A DNA stretch of 20,396 nucleotides from Fusobacteriaceae bacterium. Lineage in GTDB: Bacteria; Fusobacteriota; Fusobacteriia; Fusobacteriales; Fusobacteriaceae. Location: positions 1 through 20,396 of the forward strand of contig JAFGUR010000204.1 in assembly GCA_016938425.1 (NCBI GenBank). The letters are read 5' to 3'. Position numbers and translations under genes: made by a program. How positions within the stretch are numbered: position 1 is the first letter of the stretch; the number at the start of each line of letters is the position of its first letter. The notes beneath the pieces are model-generated. The model was given only the letters and a program-made list of their open reading frames with translations. It did no database searches and had not been told where the DNA came from. Of this stretch, positions 14,481-20,396 are shown one piece after another.

Positions 14481-15485
14481 GTGGCAGATAGATTATCAGG
14501 AATAGAGAAGGCAGCAGTACTTCTTATTGCTCTTGGGCAAGATGTATCAAAAGAGGTTTTCAAACATTTAGAGAGTGAAGAAATAGAAGAACTGTATTTG
14601 CAGATAGCTAAAACAACTAAAATAAGTCCAGAAATGAAAGATAAGGTCTTTGAAGAGTTTAATGAGCTTATGTTAGCACAACAATATTTATCACAAGGTG
14701 GAATAACATATGCAAGAGAACTTTTAGAATCAGCATTGGGAGAATCGAAGGCAGTTGAAATAATAACTAAACTTACATCAAGTTTACAAGTTAGGCCTTT
14801 TGATTTTATACAAAAAACAGAGTCCGAACAAATATTAAACTTTATACAAGGAGAACATCCACAGATTATTGCTTTAATTATTTCTTATTTACCGGGAGTT
14901 AAGGCAGGAGAAATATTTAGAAATCTTTCAGAGGAAAAACAAGTTGATATAGCAAGAAGAATAGCAAGTATGGAAAGAACTTCTCCTGAAATGATAAGAG
15001 AAGTTGAAAGAGTCCTAGAGAGAAAATTATCTACAGTAGTAGGGCAAGATTATACATCTGCTGGAGGATTAGATACTTTAGTGGAAATGCTTGCTAATGT
15101 TGATAGAGGGACAGAGAAAACTATTATTGAATCACTTTCTGAAACTGACCCAGAATTGGCAGAAGAAATCAGAAAAAGAATGTTTGTATTTGAAGACATT
15201 ATATTACTTGATGATAGAGGAGTACAACAAATTCTTAAATCAGTTGAATCTAAAGATTTATCTCTTGCATTAAAAGGATCATCAGAAGATGTGTCAGAAA
15301 AAATATTCAAAAATATGTCAAAAAGAGCAGCAGATATGCTTAGAGAAGATATGGAGTTTGCAGGACCAGTTAGAGTTAAAGACGTACAAGAAGCACAACA
15401 AAAAATTGTTAATGTTATAAGAAAACTTGAAGAAACAGGAGAAATTATAATAGCGAGAGGTGGAGAGGATGAGATGATTGTTTAA
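14481..15485 (+). CDS. fliG: Flagellar rotor/switch protein FliG
   Basis: A 334-residue C-ring protein that binds FliF with its N domain and carries the torque-generating charges in its C domain. Visible features are GIEKAAVLLIALG at the start, the middle-domain EHPQ motif (QGEHPQIIALIISYLPG, about residues 128-144) and the C-terminal segment MFVFEDIILLDDRGVQQIL, followed by SKRAADMLREDMEFAGPVRVKDVQEAQQ with its charged ridge. It starts at GTG with a GGGG-type ribosome binding site, 9 bp after fliF. It overlaps fliH by 8 bp. Confidence 0.98.
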   Translation: MADRLSGIEKAAVLLIALGQDVSKEVFKHLESEEIEELYLQIAKTTKISPEMKDKVFEEFNELMLAQQYLSQGGITYARELLESALGESKAVEIITKLTSSLQVRPFDFIQKTESEQILNFIQGEHPQIIALIISYLPGVKAGEIFRNLSEEKQVDIARRIASMERTSPEMIREVERVLERKLSTVVGQDYTSAGGLDTLVEMLANVDRGTEKTIIESLSETDPELAEEIRKRMFVFEDIILLDDRGVQQILKSVESKDLSLALKGSSEDVSEKIFKNMSKRAADMLREDMEFAGPVRVKDVQEAQQKIVNVIRKLEETGEIIIARGGEDEMIV

Positions 15486-16287
15486 TGTAATTAAAGGTAA
15501 TCTTATCAATAAAAACGTAAAAACTGTTCAAATTTCTACTGAAAGAATAGTGAAAGAAGTAGCTCAAAAAATTCAAGTTTTAGATAATGGTGATGTTGAA
15601 GATTATGAAAATTCTAGTTTAGTAAATGAAGTGGAAAATGAACTCCTTTTAGAAGAGTTAGAGGAGAGAATTTTAGAAAAAAAGAAAGAGCTAGAGTCTA
15701 TTCATATTGAAGCAATAGAAATAATTGAAAATGCTAAATTAGAAGCACAAGAAATAATCAATAATGGAATTTATCAAGGAGAACAAGAAAGTCAAAGTAT
15801 AAAAGAAAAGGCTTGGAATGAAGGATATAATGAAGGATTAGAACAAGCTAAAAGAGATATGGAAGAAAATATAACGTCTGTTCTAATATCAGCAAATAAA
15901 ATTTTAAACGAAGCAAGTTTGAAATCTAGAGAAGCAATAAAAGAAAATAATCAAGAGATAATTGAGTTGGCAGTCTTAATTGCAGAAAAGGTAATAAAAA
16001 TAGAAATAGGGAATAAAGAAGTTTTATTCAACAATGTTTTAGATGCAATAAAAAAAGTTCAAACGTCTAAAGAAATTAAAATTTATGTAAATTGGAATCA
16101 ATTAGAATATAAAGATGAATTAATAGAACTTTTAAAATATAACTTTCAAGGGTTAGAACTTATAGAAATTATTGAAGATAGGACAATTGAACAGGGTGGT
16201 TGTATAATAGAAACTAAATTAGGTAAAATTGATGCTACAATAAAAAGTCAAATAGAATTGATATTAGATTCTATATCTGAGGTGTAA
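15478..16287 (+). CDS. fliH: Flagellar export apparatus stator FliH
   Basis: A 269-residue protein in the position of FliH, the peripheral-stalk-like regulator of the FliI ATPase. It has a long charged coiled-coil N-terminal half (about 60-145, rich in Glu, Lys and Ala) and the FliH/V-ATPase-E-like C-terminal half (IIELAVLIAEKVIKIEIGN, then VNWNQLEYKDELIELL and the EQGGCIIETKLGKIDATIKSQIELI segment). The last of these is the most diagnostic. I use the TTG start at 15478 because GGAGAGGA lies 8 bp upstream and the frame overlaps the fliG end by 8 bp. Confidence 0.9.
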   Translation: MFNVIKGNLINKNVKTVQISTERIVKEVAQKIQVLDNGDVEDYENSSLVNEVENELLLEELEERILEKKKELESIHIEAIEIIENAKLEAQEIINNGIYQGEQESQSIKEKAWNEGYNEGLEQAKRDMEENITSVLISANKILNEASLKSREAIKENNQEIIELAVLIAEKVIKIEIGNKEVLFNNVLDAIKKVQTSKEIKIYVNWNQLEYKDELIELLKYNFQGLELIEIIEDRTIEQGGCIIETKLGKIDATIKSQIELILDSISEV

Positions 16288-16290
16288 TAA

Positions 16291-17604
16291 TTGGTATTAG
16301 CAGATTTTGAAAAGTTGAAAAAGAAAATATTAGAACTTGAAACAATTAAAGCTAAAGGTAAAGTTGTAAGAGTTGTAGGGCTTACAATTGAATCAGAAGG
16401 GCCTTTAGTTCATTTAGGCGAACATTGTCATATAAAACTTTTAAATTCTGATGATAAAATTGATGCAGAAGTAGTAGGGTTCCATAATGATAGGGTCCTA
16501 CTGATGCCATTAGGAGAAATGAAAGGGATAGGGCATGGTTGTGAAGTAATTCCAAGTGGGAGGACATTAAGTGTTCCTGTTGGAGAGGGATTATTGGGAA
16601 GAGTTTTAGATGGCTTAGGAAATCCTATTGATAAAAAAGGGCCTATTGAAAGAGAAAAGTATGTCACAATAGACAATGTAGCTCCAGATCCTTTAGAAAG
16701 AAAAATGATTAAAGAATCTTTAAGTGTAGGAGTAAAAGCTATTGATTCTTGCTTAACTTTTGGAGAAGGTCAAAGAATAGGTATTTTTGCAGGTTCAGGA
16801 GTAGGAAAATCAACTTTACTAGGAATGATTTCAAGAAACTCTTCAGCTCAAATTAATGTTATTGGATTAATTGGAGAAAGGGGAAGAGAAGTAAAGGAAT
16901 TTCTTGAAAATGATTTGGGTGAAGAAGGATTAAAAAATACAGTAGTAGTAGTAGCAACTTCAGATAAACCAGCTTTAGTAAGATTAAAAGGAGCAAGTGT
17001 GGCTACTGCAATTGCTGAGTATTTTAGAGATAAGGGTTACTCTGTTATGCTTATGATGGATTCGTTAACAAGATTTGCTATGGCGCAAAGAGAAATAGGG
17101 TTAGCTGTAGGAGAACCTCCAGCTTCCAGAGGTTATACTCCTAGCGTATTTGCTGAACTACCTAAATTATTAGAGAGGTCTGGGAATTCTGATAAAGGAA
17201 GTATAACGGGGTTATACACAGTTTTAGTTGATGGAGACGACATGAATGATCCTATTGCAGATACAGTAAGAGGGATATTAGATGGCCATATTGTTTTATC
17301 AAGAAGTATAGCGAGTAAAAATCATTATCCAGCTATTGACGTATTGTCAAGTATTTCAAGGGTTATGAATGCAATAGTTTCAGAGGAACATGCATCGCTA
17401 AATAGAAGGTTAAGAGAAATTTTGGCAACCTATAGAGAGGCAGAAGACCTTGTAAATATTGGTGCTTATAAAAAAGGAAGCAATCCTAAAATAGATTTTG
17501 CACTTGATAAAATTGGAGAAGTAAATGCTTTGTTGTGTCAAGGGGTTTATGAAAAAAGCGAATATGAAGAAACCATTGAAAAATTAAAAATAATATTTGA
17601 ATAA
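16291..17604 (+). CDS. fliI: Flagellum-specific ATPase FliI
   Basis: A 437-residue F1-like ATPase that energises flagellar protein export. The Walker A loop is AGSGVGKST (167-175, Lys173) and the Walker B is VMLMMD (252-257). The family signatures ERGREVKEF (196-204) and SRGYTPSVFAELPKLLERSG are present, with normal length. It starts at TTG (16291) with GAGGTG upstream, 3 bp after fliH. Confidence 0.98.
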   Translation: MVLADFEKLKKKILELETIKAKGKVVRVVGLTIESEGPLVHLGEHCHIKLLNSDDKIDAEVVGFHNDRVLLMPLGEMKGIGHGCEVIPSGRTLSVPVGEGLLGRVLDGLGNPIDKKGPIEREKYVTIDNVAPDPLERKMIKESLSVGVKAIDSCLTFGEGQRIGIFAGSGVGKSTLLGMISRNSSAQINVIGLIGERGREVKEFLENDLGEEGLKNTVVVVATSDKPALVRLKGASVATAIAEYFRDKGYSVMLMMDSLTRFAMAQREIGLAVGEPPASRGYTPSVFAELPKLLERSGNSDKGSITGLYTVLVDGDDMNDPIADTVRGILDGHIVLSRSIASKNHYPAIDVLSSISRVMNAIVSEEHASLNRRLREILATYREAEDLVNIGAYKKGSNPKIDFALDKIGEVNALLCQGVYEKSEYEETIEKLKIIFE

Positions 17605-17615
17605 TTGGAGGATTT

Positions 17616-18083
17616 ATGTTTGTCTTTAAGTTACAAAAAGCTTTAGATAATAGAATTGAATCAGAAGATGAAGCTAAAAGAAATTTTTTAATGAAGAAAA
17701 ATGAATTGGAACAGGAAAAGCAAAGGTTAGAAGAAATTGAGTTATTAATTTTAGAAATATTAGAAAAATATAAGAAATTAAAAGAAGGAACACTAAATTT
17801 AATTTCTTTAAAGAATTATGAAAATTATTTAAAAAAAATTAAACTTGAAAGAACTCATCAAGAATTTGTAGTAAAAAATTGTCATGAAGCTTTAGAGGAA
17901 TTAAAAGAGTTATTTATAGAAGCAAGAAAAGAAAGAAAAATATTAGAAAAGCTTAAAGAAAAAAAGAAAGAAGTTTATGATGAAGAACTTATAAAAGAAG
18001 ATCAAAAATTTATGGAAGAAATATCAAATAGCATGTATAATAATAGGAGAAATGCAGATGGCAAAAGAAAAAAAGAAATTTAA
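17616..18083 (+). CDS. fliJ: Flagellar export chaperone/stalk protein FliJ
   Basis: A 155-residue, almost wholly alpha-helical, Lys/Glu-rich coiled-coil protein with the FliJ start (MFVFKLQKALDNRIESEDEAKRNF). It lies directly after fliI with a TTGGAGG ribosome binding site. FliJ acts as the central stalk of the FliI ring and as an escort for export chaperones. Sequence conservation in the family is low, so the call rests on pattern plus position. Its end overlaps the next gene by 26 bp. Confidence 0.88.
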   Translation: MFVFKLQKALDNRIESEDEAKRNFLMKKNELEQEKQRLEEIELLILEILEKYKKLKEGTLNLISLKNYENYLKKIKLERTHQEFVVKNCHEALEELKELFIEARKERKILEKLKEKKKEVYDEELIKEDQKFMEEISNSMYNNRRNADGKRKKEI

Positions 18084-18717
18084 TGTACATATAAAAAATT
18101 TTTTTTTAACAATAGTTCTACTATTTGTACTATTTTTAACATTAGTAGGTTCTACAGTTTTTTTTGATATGTTAGGGATAATTAATTTTAGTAAAATTGT
18201 AAAAAGAGAATCAGCTTTAGGAAAATTACCCTATATAGGAAGGTATGTTGAATATAGTTATTATCAACATTTAACAGAGGAAGAAAGAATAAAAGAAACT
18301 ATGAATAAGTATCAAACTGTTTTAGAAGAAAGAAGTAAACAGTTAGATTTAAAAGAAAAAGATGTTGCTTTAAGAGAAACAGAGTTAAAACAGCTGCAAG
18401 CAAAATTAAAGGAATCAGAAACTTCAATTAGAGATAGAGAAGATAAGCTAAAGGCTTATGAGTTACAAGTTAATACACTAGCACAAGAATATCAAGCTAC
18501 ACAAAAAAATATTGATAAATTTGCACAAGTATATTCAACAATGAAACCAGAGGCTGTTGCAAAGATAGCTTTAAGATCAGATTTAGGAACTATTGCTAGA
18601 ATTTTTGAAAAAATGGACAATAAAAAAATAGGATTGATTTTAGATGCAATGGCTATTGAAGATCCTAAAAAAGTTACAGATTTAATAGATTTGATGACAA
18701 AAAAGGGGAAAGTTTAA
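18058..18717 (+). CDS. MotE/FlbB-like flagellar membrane protein (MgtE-N-like domain)
   Basis: A protein of about 219 residues with a short basic cytoplasmic N terminus, one transmembrane helix (about residues 17-40), a long coiled coil (about 80-150) and a C-terminal MgtE N-domain-like helical repeat (YSTMKPEAVAKIALRSDLGTIARIFEKMDNKKIGLILDAM...KVTDLIDLM). This is the architecture of MotE of alphaproteobacteria, YlxF of bacilli and FlbB of spirochetes, which act near the stator or export gate. The gene order fliI-fliJ-this gene also matches those groups. I prefer the ATG at 18058 because AGGAGA (18045-18050) is correctly spaced for it. The ATG at 18052 is too close. Confidence 0.8.
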   Translation: MAKEKKKFNVHIKNFFLTIVLLFVLFLTLVGSTVFFDMLGIINFSKIVKRESALGKLPYIGRYVEYSYYQHLTEEERIKETMNKYQTVLEERSKQLDLKEKDVALRETELKQLQAKLKESETSIRDREDKLKAYELQVNTLAQEYQATQKNIDKFAQVYSTMKPEAVAKIALRSDLGTIARIFEKMDNKKIGLILDAMAIEDPKKVTDLIDLMTKKGKV

Positions 18718-19011
18718 ATGAATAAAATGTTTTTATTTACAATAAAAACAATGTCTGTATGTTTATTAATTTATTTTTTAGTAGGAATTACTACTGGGAT
18801 TTATAAAAATAAAAAAGATATAAAAGACTTAAAAATAAAAATTCAAGAGAATAAAAAAATAAATCAAGAGTTGGCTGATAAAGAGAAGCAAATGCTTGAG
18901 AGAATAGATAACTTGAAAGAGCCAAATGAAATTGAAAAAATTGCAAGAGAAGTATTAAATATGAAAAAGCCAGAAGAAGAAATTTACAGAGTTATAGACG
19001 AAAAAAAATAA
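18718..19011 (+). CDS. FtsB/DivIC-like septum formation initiator family protein
   Basis: A 97-residue bitopic protein with a short cytoplasmic start, one transmembrane helix (about residues 9-28), a leucine-zipper-like coiled coil (about 32-66) and the family end motif EPNEIEKIAREVLNMKKPEEEIYRV. FtsB/DivIC proteins join FtsL and FtsQ/DivIB to activate septal wall synthesis. The ATG directly abuts the stop of the MotE-like gene (TAAATG), so it is translated from the flagellar transcript. That is an unusual setting for a division gene, although the family is broad and small coiled-coil proteins can be misassigned. Confidence 0.8.
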   Translation: MNKMFLFTIKTMSVCLLIYFLVGITTGIYKNKKDIKDLKIKIQENKKINQELADKEKQMLERIDNLKEPNEIEKIAREVLNMKKPEEEIYRVIDEKK

Positions 19012-19040
19012 ATTTATATATATCTAGGAGGAAGTAATTA

Positions 19041-20066
19041 ATGAAAAGAGAATTGGCACTTGAATTTGCTAGAGTAACAGAGGCGGCATCCTTAGCAGCC
19101 CATAAGTGGGTTGGAAGAGGAGATAAAGAATCAGCAGATCAAGCAGCAGTAGATGCTATGAGAACAGTTCTTAATCAAATAGAGATTGATGGAGAAATAG
19201 TAATTGGTGAAGGAGAAATAGATGAAGCACCAATGCTTTATATAGGTGAAAAAGTAGGGAAAACAGAAGTTATAAATGGGACTGTTGAATCAGTAGATAT
19301 TGCAGTAGACCCTATAGAAGGAACTAGAATGACAGCTCAAGGACAAGCAAATGCAATAGCAGTTCTTGCAGTGGGAAATAAAGGGAGTTTTTTAAAGGCA
19401 CCAGATATGTATATGGAAAAACTAATAGTTGGACCTGGTGCAAAGGGATGTATAGATTTAGAAAAACCATTAATTGAGAATGTTCATAATGTAGCAAAAG
19501 CTTTAGGGAAGCCATTAACAGAACTAACGATTTCAATATTGGATAAGCCTAGACATAAAGATATAATAGCTGATTTACAAAAATTAGGAGTTAAAATATT
19601 CGCTATGCCTGATGGAGATGTAGCAGCAAGCGTTTTATGTGCAGTAATTGATTCTGAAGTAGATATGCTTTATGGAATAGGAGGAGCACCAGAAGGAGTC
19701 GTGTCAGCAGCTGCGATGAGAGCTTTAGATGGTGATATGAATGCAAGATTAAAGCTTAGAAGTGAAGTAAAAGGAATTACTTTAGAAAATGATAAAATTT
19801 CAAATTATGAAAAAGCTAGATGTGAAAAAATGGGAATAGACCTTAATAAAGTTTTAAGATTAGATGACTTGGTAAAAGATGATGAGGTAATTTTTTCTGC
19901 AACAGGGATAACTACAGGAGATTTATTAGAAGGAATAAAAAGAAATGGAAATATATTCAGAACACAAACTCTTTTAATTAGAGGGAAAACGAAAACTATT
20001 AGATATATTAATTCTGTTCATAATTTAGACTTTAAAAATGATGAAATTAAAGATTTAATTATTTAA
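19041..20066 (+). CDS. glpX: Class II fructose-1,6-bisphosphatase GlpX
   Basis: A 341-residue metal-dependent phosphatase of gluconeogenesis (fructose 1,6-bisphosphate to fructose 6-phosphate), in the cytoplasm. The class II motifs are complete: GEGEIDEAP (56-64), DPIEGT (90-95) with VDIAVD before it, and GGAPEG (214-219). The N-terminal ARVTEAASLAAHKWVGRGDKESADQAAV is typical. The length is slightly above the usual 320-335. It lies 29 bp after the FtsB-like gene with a strong AGGAGG ribosome binding site. No separate promoter is visible, and it ends in a clear terminator. Confidence 0.97.
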   Translation: MKRELALEFARVTEAASLAAHKWVGRGDKESADQAAVDAMRTVLNQIEIDGEIVIGEGEIDEAPMLYIGEKVGKTEVINGTVESVDIAVDPIEGTRMTAQGQANAIAVLAVGNKGSFLKAPDMYMEKLIVGPGAKGCIDLEKPLIENVHNVAKALGKPLTELTISILDKPRHKDIIADLQKLGVKIFAMPDGDVAASVLCAVIDSEVDMLYGIGGAPEGVVSAAAMRALDGDMNARLKLRSEVKGITLENDKISNYEKARCEKMGIDLNKVLRLDDLVKDDEVIFSATGITTGDLLEGIKRNGNIFRTQTLLIRGKTKTIRYINSVHNLDFKNDEIKDLII

Positions 20067-20075
20067 TTACCTACA

Positions 20076-20100
20076 GAAGCTAGTTAACTAGCTTCTTTTA
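20076..20100 (+). terminator. Intrinsic terminator after glpX
   Basis: A perfect 8-bp stem, GAAGCTAG (20076-20083) with CTAGCTTC (20088-20095), has a TTAA loop and is followed by TTTTA. It sits 9 bp after the glpX stop and probably ends the flagellar/glpX transcription unit. Confidence 0.88.
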
Positions 20101-20192
20101 AATTAAAAAGGGTTTAAATTTTAAGAGAATATAAATTTTAGTATAATAAATGCAAAAAGATATGTGGAAGAACCTCCATTTTTAGATATTTT

Positions 20193-20396
20193 TAGTTTGT
20201 TGCAAAACTTCAACAACTTTATTTTACTTACATAAAAACTACGTTTTTTATGTAATCCCCCCACCTTCGGGGGGGAAAAAGAGAAGGGGGGAATCGGGAC
20301 GGAGTCCGAACCCACGGCAAGGAAGTATCCTCGCCACTCCATAATTCGACTAAAGGTTTTAAACCTAAGTCTCATTAAAACCAATAAAAATCTTAT
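20193..20396 (-). repeat. Structured GC-rich dispersed repeat, copy 3 (inverted, cut by window edge)
   Basis: The reverse complement matches copy 1 (3061-3263) over its whole 204 bp, and the last base of the window corresponds to 3061, so more of the element may lie outside. The A/T hairpin is a perfect 11-bp stem here: TTACATAAAAA (20228-20238) with TTTTTATGTAA (20245-20255). The small hairpin reads AGGTTT-T-AAACCT (20354-20366), where copy 1 has AGGCTT and AAGCCT, a compensatory change of one base pair. No gene is seen between 20101 and the window end. Confidence 0.87.

Noticed and set aside
20121..20384. Minus-strand open frame of 87 codons at the right end
   Set aside because: It runs through repeat copy 3 and low-complexity flanks, and the equivalent frame is not preserved in copies 1 and 2. 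I treat it as spurious.
3061..20396. CRISPR array or tRNA/rRNA genes
   Set aside because: The repeats are three dispersed single copies without regular spacers. No cloverleaf or rRNA-like conserved sequence was noticed on either strand.
11508..20396. Composite transposon carrying the flagellar genes
   Set aside because: The bracketing repeats encode no transposase, copy 1 of the same family lies elsewhere next to groEL, and gene composition does not differ from the surroundings. Only a recombination hint is kept as a finding.

Overview
The window is about 20.4 kb of very AT-rich, gene-dense bacterial DNA. Every convincing gene lies on the + strand. The best lineage guess is a member of the Fusobacteriota. 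The GroEL sequence has a Fusobacterium-like character. There is an exported protein made of 22 MORN units (a type common in fusobacteria), a LolA-like periplasmic protein that implies an outer membrane, a 2-hydroxyacyl-CoA dehydratase/activator pair, and AGA-rich, A+T-rich codon use. This assignment is inference from protein character. The flagellar operon fits it poorly, because the familiar fusobacteria are non-motile.

Layout. Positions 1-2230 hold the tail of a membrane protein, a DUF1294 membrane protein, and an overlapping 2-hydroxyacyl-CoA dehydratase plus ATP-dependent activator pair ending in a terminator. Positions 2230-2610 are gene-free and carry a MITE-like insertion nested in an older repeat. 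Positions 2569-4945 hold the heat-shock groES and groEL genes, with a clear promoter, a perfect CIRCE operator and a terminator. A GC-rich structured repeat of about 200 bp sits between groES and groEL. Positions 5082-7561 hold the MORN protein and a GNAT acetyltransferase. Positions 7565-11454 hold a tight operon behind a strong promoter: mreC, a LolA-like gene, recO, a ptsN-like EIIA gene, nrdR and a DUF368/PopT-type lipid carrier translocase. Positions 11508-11654 hold a second copy of the structured repeat. Positions 11681-18717 hold a flagellar basal-body/export operon, flgB-flgC-fliE-fliF-fliG-fliH-fliI-fliJ plus a MotE/FlbB-like gene. This is followed without a gap by an FtsB/DivIC-like gene and then glpX, which ends in a terminator. 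Positions 20193-20396 hold a third repeat copy, inverted and cut by the window edge.

How the genes fit together. The mreC operon combines cell-shape and envelope functions (MreC, LolA-like, undecaprenyl-phosphate recycling) with DNA repair, PTS-type regulation and control of deoxynucleotide synthesis. The flagellar operon supplies the proximal rod (FlgB, FlgC, FliE), MS ring (FliF), rotor (FliG), export ATPase complex (FliH, FliI, FliJ) and a motor-associated membrane protein. Hook, filament, stator and the membrane export gate must lie elsewhere if the flagellum is functional.

The most interesting non-coding signal is the GC-rich repeat family in an otherwise AT-rich genome. It has three copies in the window and several predicted hairpins, one of which shows a compensatory base change between copies. 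Two copies end at nearly the same distance (26-28 bp) upstream of the groEL and flgB start codons.
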